Shown here in pieces: positions 47,323 through 56,973 of a stretch of DNA of 64,000 nucleotides. Made by a program: the position numbers and the translations under genes. The notes beneath the pieces are model-generated. The model saw only the letters and a program-made list of their open reading frames with translations, searched no databases and was not told the DNA's origin. Source of the DNA: an uncultured Polaribacter sp. GTDB lineage: Bacteria > Bacteroidota > Bacteroidia > Flavobacteriales > Flavobacteriaceae. How positions within the stretch are numbered: position 1 is the first letter of the stretch; the number at the start of each line of letters is the position of its first letter. The DNA is taken from assembly GCF_947496195.1 (NCBI RefSeq), contig NZ_CANMBY010000001.1, positions 868,001 to 932,000 of the forward strand, in the 5' to 3' direction.

Positions 47323-47358
47323 AAAAAACCCTTCATTACTTAAAATGAAGGGTTTTTT
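47323..47358 (+). terminator. Terminator of the susCD operon
   Basis: AAAAAACCCTTCATT, 6-nt loop, AATGAAGGGTTTTTT: a 15-bp perfect stem with a T-rich arm. It starts 29 nt after the lipoprotein gene and isolates the esterase gene. Confidence 0.92.
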
Positions 47359-47470
47359 AGTGCTTTTTGTCTTTTCTTAAATTAGTACTACAAAAAGTTA
47401 TAATATGCACAAAGACAAAACAACCTATAAAAGCGTAGCAAAAAAAACATTAATCTAATTTATCTATAAT

Positions 47471-48877
47471 ATGAAGTGGTTTTATGGTTTATTTTTAGTA
47501 GCAATTTCGTTTCAGGCTCAAACTAAATTACCAACAATTTTTGGTGATAATATGGTGTTGCAACAAAAAGGAAAAATTTCTTTTTGGGGTAAAGACTTGC
47601 CAAATTCACAAATTAATATTTCAACAAGTTGGGGAGCAAAATCATCAACAAAAGTTGATGAAAATGGATTTTGGAAAACAAAAATTAGAACCAATAAAGC
47701 ATCATTTAATCCTGAAAAAATTACAATTAAAGGAAGTGAAACTATCACATTTAAAAATGTTTTAATAGGTGAAGTTTGGTTATGTTCAGGTCAATCTAAT
47801 ATGGATATGCCAATGATGGGTCTTGGAAAATCAAAGGTTTTAAATGCAGATGATTATTTAAATCAATCAATTAATAAAAATATACGATTATTTAATAATC
47901 CAAGAGCAGCAAGCATAGAACTAAATTTTGAAACAGGTGGTAAATGGAAAAAATCTAACAGAGAATCAGCGAAAAAGTTTAGCGCTGTTGGATATATTTT
48001 TGCTCAGCAACTTTTTGATAAATTAAAAGTACCCATTGGAATAATTGAAACAGCTTGGGGAGGTACAAGAATAGAAGCTTGGTTGCCTAAAGAATATTTA
48101 ATCAAATATAAAGATGTGAAAATACCTGATAAACTGCATCAAGATCAAAATAAACAGAAAAAGCCTTCTTTCTTGTATAATGCAATGATTTATCCATTTC
48201 AAGATTATAAAATTAAAGGTATACTTTGGTATCAAGGAGAATCTAATAGAACTAAGCCTGAACCTTATTTTAGTTTAATGACAGATTTAATTAATTCTTG
48301 GAGAATTCAATGGAAAGACAGAAATCTTCCTTTTTATTTTGTTCAAATAGCACCATATAATTATGTAAAATATAAGAAGGGTAAATTGAACTATTCTAAT
48401 TTCATTAGAGATACACAATTCAAAATATCTCAAAAGATCAAAAATTCAGGATTGGTAGTAACAACAGATATAGGAGATTGTAATGATATTCATCCGTCAA
48501 AAAAAGGAGAGGTTGCAAAAAGGTTAGCAAATTTGGCATTAGTTGAAGAATACAATCATCAAAACTTTTTTTACAAGAGTCCTGAACTTAAAAAAATTAG
48601 AATAAAAAAGAATAAAGTAACGCTTAAATTCAACCTTTCTGATAAAGATTATTTTATATCTACAAGTAATATAAAAGGATTTTCAATAGCAGGTTCTGAT
48701 AAAAAATTCTATCCAGCAAATGTAATAATAGGTAAAAATAAGAAAGAGTTAATTTTAAGTAGTAAAAAAATTACAAAACCAGTTGCAGTTAGGTATGGAT
48801 TTGAACCATGTTTTAAAGGAAATTTAAAAACAAAATCAGGTTTACCAATAGCAGTTTTTAGAACTGATGATTGGTAA
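47471..48877 (+). CDS. Sialate O-acetylesterase-like SGNH esterase
   Basis: 468 residues with signal peptide MKWFYGLFLVAISFQAQ. The start LPTIFGDNMVLQQKGKISFWGKDLP, GEVWLCSGQSNMDMPM (catalytic Ser in GQSN), ILWYQGESN and the late DIGDCNDIHPSKKGEVAKRLANLAL (Asp/His) fit the sialate O-acetylesterase family. In algal loci this family is thought to remove acetyl groups; the real target is unknown. It has no CAGGA box of its own upstream and lies behind a strong terminator. Confidence 0.88.
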   Translation: MKWFYGLFLVAISFQAQTKLPTIFGDNMVLQQKGKISFWGKDLPNSQINISTSWGAKSSTKVDENGFWKTKIRTNKASFNPEKITIKGSETITFKNVLIGEVWLCSGQSNMDMPMMGLGKSKVLNADDYLNQSINKNIRLFNNPRAASIELNFETGGKWKKSNRESAKKFSAVGYIFAQQLFDKLKVPIGIIETAWGGTRIEAWLPKEYLIKYKDVKIPDKLHQDQNKQKKPSFLYNAMIYPFQDYKIKGILWYQGESNRTKPEPYFSLMTDLINSWRIQWKDRNLPFYFVQIAPYNYVKYKKGKLNYSNFIRDTQFKISQKIKNSGLVVTTDIGDCNDIHPSKKGEVAKRLANLALVEEYNHQNFFYKSPELKKIRIKKNKVTLKFNLSDKDYFISTSNIKGFSIAGSDKKFYPANVIIGKNKKELILSSKKITKPVAVRYGFEPCFKGNLKTKSGLPIAVFRTDDW

Positions 48878-48895
48878 TTAAGTTCTAAAGAAACT

Positions 48896-48940
48896 CAGGA
48901 CAGGGCAGGACGCAATTTCCTAATAGGAGTAATATTTTTA
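48896..48940 (+). promoter_or_regulatory. CAGGA-box promoter of the sulfatase-rhamnosidase (site 3)
   Basis: CAGGAC occurs twice, at 48896-48901 and 48906-48911, a perfect direct repeat of 10-bp period. The second copy is exactly 27 nt upstream of TATTTTTA (48933-48940), one base from TAnnTTTG. It is the clearest of the five sites for the half-site repeat. Confidence 0.75.
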
Positions 48941-48996
48941 ACACATTCAATTCTTTAATTATAAAGTACAAATCGTTAATATTAAGAATAAAATCT

Positions 48997-51900
48997 ATGA
49001 ATAAAAATAGTTTTTTAGTAGTTCTAATTTTTTCAGTCTATAGTTTTGGTAGTTTATATAGTCAAAAAAATACTGAACAAGAAAAACCAAATATCATCTT
49101 TATTTTAACAGATGACCAACGCTTTGATGCAATAGGTTATGCTGGTAATAAATTTGTACAAACTCCAGAAATGGATGATTTAGCAAAAAAGGGTACATAT
49201 TTTAATACGGCTATAGTGACAACTCCAATTTGTGCTGCAAGTAGAACAAGTATTTTAACTGGTTTATACGAAAGATCACACAATTTTAATTTTCAAACTG
49301 GTAATGTTAGGGATGAATATATGGATGAATCTTATCCAAGATTGTTAAAAGATAATGGGTATTATACTGGTTTTTATGGAAAATATGGAACCAGATATAA
49401 TGATTTGGACAAGCAATTTAATGAATACGAATCATATGATAGAAATAATAGATTTAAAGATAGAAGAGGTTATTATTACAAAACTTTAGGTAAAGATACT
49501 GTACACTTAACAAGATACACAGGTCAAAAAGCATTAGAATTTATAGATAAAAATGCAAATAATAACAGACCATTTTGTTTATCACTTAGTTTTAGTGCAC
49601 CTCATGCACACGATGGTGCTCCAAAACAATACTTCTGGCAAGAAACTATGGATGCTATGTTAGAAAATACCACAATTCCTGATCCAGAATTAGGAGATGA
49701 CAAATATTTTTTAGCACAGCCAAAAATTGTAAGAGATGGATTTAATAGATTGCGTTGGACGTGGAGATATGATACACCAGAAAAATACCAACATAGTTTA
49801 AAAGGGTATTATAGAATGATTTCTGGAATAGATTTAGAAATTAAAAAAATTAGAGAAAAATTAAAAGAAAAAGGGCAAGATAAAAATACAGTTATCATTC
49901 TTATGGGTGATAATGGATACTTTTTAGGAGAGCGCCAAATGGCAGGTAAATGGTTGATGTATGATAATTCTATAAGAGTTCCCTTAATTGTTTTTGATCC
50001 AAGAGAAAATAAGCATCAAGATATTGATGATATGGTGTTAAATATTGATGTACCTCATACAATTATGGATCTTGCAGGGTTAGAAGCTCCAAAATCTTGG
50101 CAAGGAAAAAGTTTAATGCCTTTAGTAAAAAAAGAAAAGAAATCTATTGAAAGAGATACAGTTTTAATCGAGCACATTTGGGATTTTGAAAACATAGCAC
50201 CAAGTGAAGGTGTGAGAACAAAAAAATGGAAATACTTTAGATATGTAAATGACAAAACCATTGAAGAACTTTACAATTTAGAAAATGATCCAAAAGAAAT
50301 TAAAAACCTTGTAGGTAAAAAGAAATACAAGAAAATATTAGATAATTTGCGTGCTAAAACGGATCAGTTAATCAAAAAGAACAGCAATCACTTTAGAGCT
50401 GCTCCAACAGATTTAACTGTTGAATTAATTAGAGAGCCAAGTTCAGAAGTAAAAGTTTTTGACTTAAAACCAGAATTTGGATGGACAGTTCCTTTAGGTG
50501 CAAAATATCAGGGAGCATATCAAATTTTAGTAGCATCTAACAAAGAAAGTATTGATGCTAATAATGGCGATGTTTGGGATAGTGGAAGAGTAGCATCTTC
50601 AAAATCTACAGATGTGGAATATGGAGGAAATCAACTAGAAGTTGGTAAAACTTATTTCTGGAAAGTTCGAATTTGGGATGAAGCAAACAGATTGGTAGAT
50701 TACGCAGAAGCTCAAAAATTTACAACAGGTAAAAGTGATAGTTATATTATTTCAACAGAAAATAAATTCATCACAACAAAAGTAAAACCAGTAAAATTCG
50801 AAAAAAGAAACAATTTCCATTTTATAGATTTTGGAAAAGCTGCTTTTGCGACAATGAATTTTACTTATAATGCCAAAACTCCTCATACGTTAACTGTTAG
50901 AGTTGGAGAAATGTTAGATGATAATGGAAATGTAAACAGAACAGTTCCTAAAAAAAGTAATATTCGTTATCAAGAAATAAAAGTAGATGTAAAACCAGGT
51001 CAGACTCAGTATCAAATTAAAGTTCAAACTGATGAGAGAAATACCAGACCTAATAAAGCAGTGCCTTTGCCAGATGGTTTTCCACCTTTAGTGCCTTTTA
51101 GATATGCAGAAATAGAAGGAACTCAAGGAAAAATTTCAGCTGATGATTTTACACAATTGGCTTTTCATACCTATTGGGATGAAAAAGCAAGTAGTTTTGA
51201 GAGTGATAATGATATTTTAAATCAGGTTTGGGACCTATCTAAATACTCAATCAAAGCAACAACATTTAATGGATTGTATGTAGATGGTGATAGAGAACGT
51301 ATTCCTTATGAGGCAGATGCGTACTTAAATCAATTAAGTCATTATACAACAGACAGAGAATATGCAATGGCTAGAAGAACCATTGAGTATTTTATGAAAA
51401 ATCCTACTTGGCCAACAGAATGGCAACAACACGTGCCTTTATTGATTTATGCTGATTATATGTATACAGGAAATACAGAATTAATTGAGCGTTATTATGA
51501 GCCATTAAAGCATAAATCTTTGTTTGAATTATCTAATGAAGATGGTTTAATCACTTCAACAAAAGTTGATGCAGCATTTATGAAAAAGTTAGGTTTCCCT
51601 GAAGGTTATAAAAAACCATTAACGGATATTGTAGACTGGCCCTCGAAGAATTTTGCAGGAAGCAAAACCAAAGGAGAACGTGATGGTTTCGTATTCAAAC
51701 CTTACAGTACTGTAATCAATTCATTCTTTTATGAGAATATGAAAATTATGGCTGAGTTTGCGAAACTTTTAGGTAAAACTCAAGAAGCTTTAGATTTTGA
51801 ATACAGAGCTGCAAAAGTTAAAAAAGCAGTAAACGAACAAATGTTTAATAAAGAAAAAGGGGTTTATGTAGATGGAATTGGTACAGATCATTCTTCTTTA

Positions 51901-52524
51901 CACGCAAATATGATGCCTTTAGCTTTTGGTATTGTTCCAGAAGAACACTATCAATCTGTTGTAGATTTTGTAAAATCTAGAGGAATGGCTTGTAGTGTGT
52001 ATGGAGCTCAGTTTTTAATGGATGGTTTATACAATGCAGGTGAAGAAGATTATGCCTTAGAATTATTAACGAGCAAGGCTAAAAGAAGTTGGTATAATAT
52101 GATTCGTGTAGGTTCTACCATCACTTTAGAAGCTTGGGATTATGAATACAAAGTAAACCTAGATTGGAATCACGCTTGGGGAGCTGCTCCAGCCAATGTA
52201 ATTCCAAGAGGTTTATGGGGTATAAAGCCTAAAACTCCAGGTTTTGGTATTGTTAGTATAAAACCTCAAATGAGTAAATTAAAAAATAGTGCTATAGAAG
52301 TACCAACTGTAAGAGGAACAATCAAAGCAAATTATACCTATAATGGAAAAAGATTACAGACTTATGAAATCGAAATTCCAGGGAATATGGTTGGAGAATT
52401 TTCTTTGAATGGAAAAGAAGGTAAAGAGTTAATTCATAATGGAAAAACTGTACCATCAGCTTTTGAGACCATTAGATTAACTCCTGGTAAACATACAATT
52501 CAATTAAAGATTAATTCTTTTTAA
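48997..52524 (+). CDS. Sulfatase fused to GH78-type alpha-L-rhamnosidase
   Basis: A 1175-residue exported enzyme (signal peptide ends near LYSQ, 23). Residues about 30-475 are an S1 sulfatase: metal Asp 39/40 in ILTDDQRFD, the modified Cys79 in [14 protein letters not shown] (CxASR, formylglycine type), and [10 protein letters not shown]. From about 490 the protein is a GH78-like rhamnosidase, with beta domains and the catalytic alpha-barrel ([42 protein letters not shown]). This architecture matches the sulfatase-GH78 protein of the known Formosa ulvan locus, acting on sulfated rhamnose ends. No type IX tail is visible, so it is probably periplasmic. A maturation enzyme is not in the window. 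Confidence 0.9.
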   Translation: MNKNSFLVVLIFSVYSFGSLYSQKNTEQEKPNIIFILTDDQRFDAIGYAGNKFVQTPEMDDLAKKGTYFNTAIVTTPICAASRTSILTGLYERSHNFNFQTGNVRDEYMDESYPRLLKDNGYYTGFYGKYGTRYNDLDKQFNEYESYDRNNRFKDRRGYYYKTLGKDTVHLTRYTGQKALEFIDKNANNNRPFCLSLSFSAPHAHDGAPKQYFWQETMDAMLENTTIPDPELGDDKYFLAQPKIVRDGFNRLRWTWRYDTPEKYQHSLKGYYRMISGIDLEIKKIREKLKEKGQDKNTVIILMGDNGYFLGERQMAGKWLMYDNSIRVPLIVFDPRENKHQDIDDMVLNIDVPHTIMDLAGLEAPKSWQGKSLMPLVKKEKKSIERDTVLIEHIWDFENIAPSEGVRTKKWKYFRYVNDKTIEELYNLENDPKEIKNLVGKKKYKKILDNLRAKTDQLIKKNSNHFRAAPTDLTVELIREPSSEVKVFDLKPEFGWTVPLGAKYQGAYQILVASNKESIDANNGDVWDSGRVASSKSTDVEYGGNQLEVGKTYFWKVRIWDEANRLVDYAEAQKFTTGKSDSYIISTENKFITTKVKPVKFEKRNNFHFIDFGKAAFATMNFTYNAKTPHTLTVRVGEMLDDNGNVNRTVPKKSNIRYQEIKVDVKPGQTQYQIKVQTDERNTRPNKAVPLPDGFPPLVPFRYAEIEGTQGKISADDFTQLAFHTYWDEKASSFESDNDILNQVWDLSKYSIKATTFNGLYVDGDRERIPYEADAYLNQLSHYTTDREYAMARRTIEYFMKNPTWPTEWQQHVPLLIYADYMYTGNTELIERYYEPLKHKSLFELSNEDGLITSTKVDAAFMKKLGFPEGYKKPLTDIVDWPSKNFAGSKTKGERDGFVFKPYSTVINSFFYENMKIMAEFAKLLGKTQEALDFEYRAAKVKKAVNEQMFNKEKGVYVDGIGTDHSSLHANMMPLAFGIVPEEHYQSVVDFVKSRGMACSVYGAQFLMDGLYNAGEEDYALELLTSKAKRSWYNMIRVGSTITLEAWDYEYKVNLDWNHAWGAAPANVIPRGLWGIKPKTPGFGIVSIKPQMSKLKNSAIEVPTVRGTIKANYTYNGKRLQTYEIEIPGNMVGEFSLNGKEGKELIHNGKTVPSAFETIRLTPGKHTIQLKINSF

Positions 52525-52568
52525 TCAGATGAAATTTTGTAATTTAATATAACTATAATCGACTCAAT

Positions 52569-52592
52569 AAAAGGTAGTATTTACTACCTTTT
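52569..52592 (+). terminator. Terminator after the sulfatase-rhamnosidase
   Basis: AAAAGGTAGTA, 2-nt loop, TACTACCTTTT: an 11-bp perfect stem followed by TTGTTGTTTT. It lies 44 nt after the gene, between it and the lyase-like gene. Confidence 0.85.
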
Positions 52593-52653
52593 GTTGTTTT
52601 AAAATAAACATTTTAAAACCAATTCTAAGTTTCATTGATTAATTCTTTTCACT

Positions 52654-54762
52654 ATGAAAAAAACACTTTTAATATTAATAACTATTGGTTTTGTTAATTT
52701 AATTAATTCACAAACCAAATTATCAGCAACATTAAAAAGTGCCACTAAAGTAACTGAAGAGGGTGAAGGAGGTTTATTTTTTGCTGGTGAAAAAAATGTT
52801 AACTATAGATTTGGACAGAGAATTACGCCTCATGGAGATTGTGTAGACGTTGTAAATGGTTATGCATTTGTTACTTGGTATAAAGGTGGTATGGATAAAC
52901 GTAATTTAATGTTGTCTAGAAAAAACTTAAATGTAGAAAACTCACCTTGGGTAACTATAGAATTTCCTCACAAACATGTTGGTCAAGGAGGAGAAATTTT
53001 AAAAGGAACAGGTATTAGAGGAGATTCTCACAACACTGCTGCTATTGGCATTAGTACCATAGACAATACAATTCATATTATTTACGATATGCACGCCTAC
53101 AGTAGATCAAGCCTTCCAAATGATTTTTTCAATTATTCTGTATCTAAGAAAAATATGGCATTTGTTCCTGATAATGAATTTACACTAGAAATTTTTAATG
53201 CAAAAAGAACCTATCTTAAGGCAGGACAAGATTATGAGAGGATGACGTATCCTATGATTCATAGAGCAGATGATGGAAGTTTAATAGCTAGATACAGAAA
53301 AGGAGGTTCTGGAAATGGAGATATTTTATTAGCACATTATAATGGTACATCTTGGTCTAATAATTGGATATATCATGAAGGAACCTTAAACCTACCCAAT
53401 AGAAATAATATGTATGGAGGAGAACGTTTTTTAAATGGTAAATTCTATTCTGGTTTTTCCATAAGATATTCTACAAACAACAGTACTAGTACAAGTAATG
53501 GATATATGTTAAATAGCGGTTTATATTATGCATACACAAACGAAATTCCAAAAAATATTTCCACTCAATGGTTTGATGTGAATGATAATTCGATTTCATT
53601 ACCAATAAGAAACAATATTGACCCAACTAAAGATCCAGTGCAAATTGGGCAACCTGGAGATGATTTTGGTACAGCTGCACAACCAAGAAGTTCTAATGAC
53701 CCTGCTTGGACAGTTACCGAAAATGGAGCTATTCATTTTGTAACTAGAGTAGATAATATAAATGTACATTATTATAAAAAAGCTAATGAAGCCAATTTTT
53801 CTAAAAATGCAGGTGGATTAATTCCAAACCCTAGTACTAGAGGCGAATTGTATAGCTATAAAAACCATGTTTTTATGGTAGAATTAATTGATGGAAAAGT
53901 AAATATTAAAACTACTTTAGAAGGTGAAAATAACTGGGAAATAATTTATACTGGTCAAGAAAGTAAATCATATCAACATTTTGATGCCTTTGTTGAAAAT
54001 GATAAGTTGTATGTCTATTTAATGGAGAATACAGGCAATAACACTGTTGGAGTTGGAGATAAACGTCCATTGTATTTTCAAGAGTTTACATTAGCTGAAA
54101 CCACAATTCAACAAGAACCAACACCTGTCTTAGTTATAGAAGCTGAAGATTTTACAACAGCCTCTAATGATATTGTTGTGGGTAGCAATAATTCAGCTTC
54201 AGGTGGTAGGTATATAGATTCTTTTAGGAGTAACCAATTTTTGGAATATAATTTTAATATAACTGATGCAGGTGATTATGATATTGTTTTACATGTGGCT
54301 GTCAGAAACAGAGACGATTCTGTAATGGATATAGAAGTTAATGATCAATTTTTTGAAAATTTTCTAGTTGTTAAAACCGGTGATTGGAATATTTATGGAG
54401 AAAATAAAATAGAAAACGTTAACTTAAAACAAGGAGAGAATGTGATAAGACTTACACAGAAACGTTCTTTATCTAGTGAGCCAGATAAGATTGAAATTTT
54501 CTCAAAAGCTAATTTAAGCACTAACAGTTTTAATAAAAATGAGATTAATATTTACCCCAATCCTAGTACAGGTATTTTTAAGTTAAATACTTCAGTAGAA
54601 AATATTAAATATCAATTAATAAATTTACAAGGTAGAGTGCTACAAAAAGGAATGGTAAATAATAATAAACTTGACTTCTCTAGTTTTGCAAAAGGGATGT
54701 ACTTAATAAGGTTAAATTATGAAAGTAATCGTACTTTAATTAAAAGAATTCTTATAGAATAA
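52654..54762 (+). CDS. Secreted BNR-4 beta-propeller protein, candidate ulvan lyase (PL24/PL25-like)
   Basis: 702 residues with an N-terminal signal (ends NSQT, about 20). Residues about 30-480 form a BNR-repeat propeller. HGDCVDVVNGYAFVTWYKGG, RGDSHNTAAIGIS, HIIYDMHAYS and the Tyr/Arg-rich MIHRADDGSLIARYRKGG resemble the active-site residues of beta-propeller ulvan lyases (PL24, PL25). About 490-610 is a CBM6/35-like module (VIEAEDF). The last 75 residues are a type IX secretion tail (INIYPNPSTGIFKLN ... IKRILIE). It is the only gene here with such a tail, fitting an extracellular first cut. The exact lyase family is inferred. Confidence 0.8.
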   Translation: MKKTLLILITIGFVNLINSQTKLSATLKSATKVTEEGEGGLFFAGEKNVNYRFGQRITPHGDCVDVVNGYAFVTWYKGGMDKRNLMLSRKNLNVENSPWVTIEFPHKHVGQGGEILKGTGIRGDSHNTAAIGISTIDNTIHIIYDMHAYSRSSLPNDFFNYSVSKKNMAFVPDNEFTLEIFNAKRTYLKAGQDYERMTYPMIHRADDGSLIARYRKGGSGNGDILLAHYNGTSWSNNWIYHEGTLNLPNRNNMYGGERFLNGKFYSGFSIRYSTNNSTSTSNGYMLNSGLYYAYTNEIPKNISTQWFDVNDNSISLPIRNNIDPTKDPVQIGQPGDDFGTAAQPRSSNDPAWTVTENGAIHFVTRVDNINVHYYKKANEANFSKNAGGLIPNPSTRGELYSYKNHVFMVELIDGKVNIKTTLEGENNWEIIYTGQESKSYQHFDAFVENDKLYVYLMENTGNNTVGVGDKRPLYFQEFTLAETTIQQEPTPVLVIEAEDFTTASNDIVVGSNNSASGGRYIDSFRSNQFLEYNFNITDAGDYDIVLHVAVRNRDDSVMDIEVNDQFFENFLVVKTGDWNIYGENKIENVNLKQGENVIRLTQKRSLSSEPDKIEIFSKANLSTNSFNKNEINIYPNPSTGIFKLNTSVENIKYQLINLQGRVLQKGMVNNNKLDFSSFAKGMYLIRLNYESNRTLIKRILIE

Positions 54763-54899
54763 TAAAAAGATCTTAAAAGGTAAAACACCATCAACAATAG
54801 GGTAAATTGTTTATTTTTTATTTGTTTATGGTTTTTTTATTAGTTCACTTCAAAAAGTATTTATGATTTTTTTGTAGAACTCAAAGCGACCTAACAGTG

Positions 54900-54934
54900 C
54901 AGGATAAGTAAATAAATTGTAATAAATACATTTG
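54900..54934 (+). promoter_or_regulatory. CAGGA-box promoter of the GH43/GH3/GH105 operon (site 4)
   Basis: CAGGAT (54900-54905) lies exactly 27 nt upstream of TACATTTG (54927-54934), a full TAnnTTTG match. The upstream half-site at 54890 (CCTAAC) is poor. No -33 TTG exists at the normal distance. The -7 element overlaps a TTG at 54932, so the real start codon must lie further downstream. Confidence 0.75.
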
Positions 54935-54958
54935 TTTGTATTCAAAACTATATTAGCA

Positions 54959-55618
54959 TTGATAAAGTTCAGATTTATATACATTCTTTTGATTTTAACC
55001 TCATGTACAACTCAAAATACTTTTCTAAAAAAAGCAAAGAAAAGTAATATCAGTACAGTAGATTTTATAGCATTAGAAGCTGAAAACACAGATTCTAATA
55101 AAGGTAAATGGCAAGTTGTAGAAGAATCAAATACGAACTATGTAAAAGATGCTTCTCAAAAATTATACTTGGAGTTTATGGGTAATAAACCCATTACAGG
55201 TAAACCTAACTCACCATTAGAGTATAAATTTACTGCACCAAAATCAGGCAAATTTAAGCTGATGTTAATGACGAGTAAACGTCTTGAAGGAGTAAGAAGC
55301 GATTGGTGTAATGATGCTTTTGTAAAACTAAATGGAGATTTTGAGTCTGCTTCAAGTTTATCAACAGAAGATTTAAAAAAGAACATAAAATTTTTACAAG
55401 ATGGAAATGATGAAGCTCCAGAATTAAAATGGCATTGGGCATCTACTGCAGAAAAAGAAAGACATACCTATTATCAAATTGTATATAATCTTAAGGAAAA
55501 AGAAGAGTATACCCTAACTATTTCTGGAAGATCACAAAGATTTAGTGTGGACTATATAGTACTTTTTAATGTAGATAAAATTAGTGAGGAACAAGCAAAA
55601 ACTATTTTTAAATTGTAA
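54959..55618 (+). CDS. Lipoprotein with carbohydrate-binding-like beta domain
   Basis: About 220 residues, with the lipobox LILTSC in MIKFRFIYILLILTSC if translation starts at TTG 54959. The frame opens with TTG at 54932, but that codon is inside the promoter -7 element. No in-frame ATG precedes the lipobox. The body (FIALEAENTDSNKGKWQVVEES ... YKFTAPKSGKFKLMLMTSKRLEGVRSDWCNDAFVKL) looks like a CBM6/35-type beta-sandwich; I cannot name its family. It is first of the operon with GH43 5 nt downstream, so a surface or periplasmic sugar-binding role is likely. Confidence 0.7.
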   Translation: MIKFRFIYILLILTSCTTQNTFLKKAKKSNISTVDFIALEAENTDSNKGKWQVVEESNTNYVKDASQKLYLEFMGNKPITGKPNSPLEYKFTAPKSGKFKLMLMTSKRLEGVRSDWCNDAFVKLNGDFESASSLSTEDLKKNIKFLQDGNDEAPELKWHWASTAEKERHTYYQIVYNLKEKEEYTLTISGRSQRFSVDYIVLFNVDKISEEQAKTIFKL

Positions 55619-55623
55619 ATACA

Positions 55624-56964
55624 ATGCATATAAAATATATTTTAATTTTTATTTCGTCTGTATTGTTAGCTCAAAATCCAATCGTTCCAAATCAAGGTTT
55701 AAACGATCCTCACATTCATATTTTTAATGATACTGCTTATGCGTATGCTTCACATGATAAATCTATAAAAAACAAAAAGTTTATTATGGAAGATTGGTGG
55801 GTTTGGTCTTCTCCAGATTTAGTCAATTGGAAAAAAAGAAGTGTTTTAAATCCAAAAGATACGTATATAGGCGATAAAAATTTCACAAGATGTTGGGCAA
55901 CAGATGTGGCATACAGAAATGGAAAATATTACTGGTATTTTTCTGAAGGAAATCAACAAACAGGTGTTGTTGTTGGGGATTCTCCTGTTGGCCCTTGGAC
56001 AGATCCTCTTGGAAAACCACTATTAACATCAGAATTGACACCAACAGACGAATATGATATGGCTGTTTTTGAAGAAAATGGAGAACATTATATCATTTTC
56101 GGAGTTTGGGAATATTACATTGCAAAACTAAATTATGATATGATTAGTTTGGCTGAAAAACCTAAAAAAATTATAATTAATAACCCTAGAGGACCATACA
56201 ATCAAGATGGAAAAAATATAGAAAAACCTACAGATGATAAACCATTTGTACACAAAAACAATGGAAAATATTATTTGTCTTGGGGTTGTTTTTATGCTAT
56301 GTCAGATAGTTTATATGGCCCTTATGATTATAAAGATTCTGTAATTAAACAAGAAAGTTTTGCTAAAGGATATGATAGTCCTACTTGGCCAAATGGATTT
56401 TTACAAGGAAGACATGGTTCTTTTTTTGAGTGGAATAATCAGTGGTATTACTCTTATTGTGATATTAGCCAAACAGGAAATCGTTACTTTAGAGATACGT
56501 TTATAAGTTACGTGCATTATAAAGAAAATGGCGAAATGGCAACCATAAGAGTTGATGGAGTTGGAGTAGCAAATTACAAGGCGAATCAAAGAATAGAAGC
56601 AGAAGATTTTTTTAAGGCAGAAGGAGTTAAAAAACAAGAATTAAATAATGGTTTTGTAATCAAAACCACAGATAATAAAAGTTATTTGAATTACACCAAC
56701 GTAACTGATTTAGAAAACAAATCAAAACTAACGTTAAAGGTTAAAGCAGATAAAGGAGCTAAGTTTTCTATAAAGATTTTAAAAAATTCTTTGAACGGAG
56801 AACTATTAGGGTTTAAAACTTTTATAGCAAAAAATAGTATTGACAAATTTTCAGACATTACATTAAATTTAAAACAGTTAAACCAAACAGAAAATATTTA
56901 TTTAACCATAGAACAATTAACCAATAATCAATTACAAATTGATTCATTTTCATTTTCAAAATAA
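55624..56964 (+). CDS. GH43-family glycoside hydrolase
   Basis: 446 residues with a short signal peptide ending LLAQ (about 17). The five-bladed propeller motifs of GH43 are visible: Asp28 in LNDPHIHIFND (general base), EYDMAVFEENGEHYIIFG (second acidic residue) and FVHKNNGKYYLSWG. Residues about 330-446 form a CBM-like beta domain. In ulvan loci GH43 enzymes release xylose or related ends; here that is inference. It starts 5 nt after the upstream lipoprotein gene and is followed 9 nt later by GH3. Confidence 0.86.
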   Translation: MHIKYILIFISSVLLAQNPIVPNQGLNDPHIHIFNDTAYAYASHDKSIKNKKFIMEDWWVWSSPDLVNWKKRSVLNPKDTYIGDKNFTRCWATDVAYRNGKYYWYFSEGNQQTGVVVGDSPVGPWTDPLGKPLLTSELTPTDEYDMAVFEENGEHYIIFGVWEYYIAKLNYDMISLAEKPKKIIINNPRGPYNQDGKNIEKPTDDKPFVHKNNGKYYLSWGCFYAMSDSLYGPYDYKDSVIKQESFAKGYDSPTWPNGFLQGRHGSFFEWNNQWYYSYCDISQTGNRYFRDTFISYVHYKENGEMATIRVDGVGVANYKANQRIEAEDFFKAEGVKKQELNNGFVIKTTDNKSYLNYTNVTDLENKSKLTLKVKADKGAKFSIKILKNSLNGELLGFKTFIAKNSIDKFSDITLNLKQLNQTENIYLTIEQLTNNQLQIDSFSFSK

Positions 56965-56973
56965 AAACTACCA

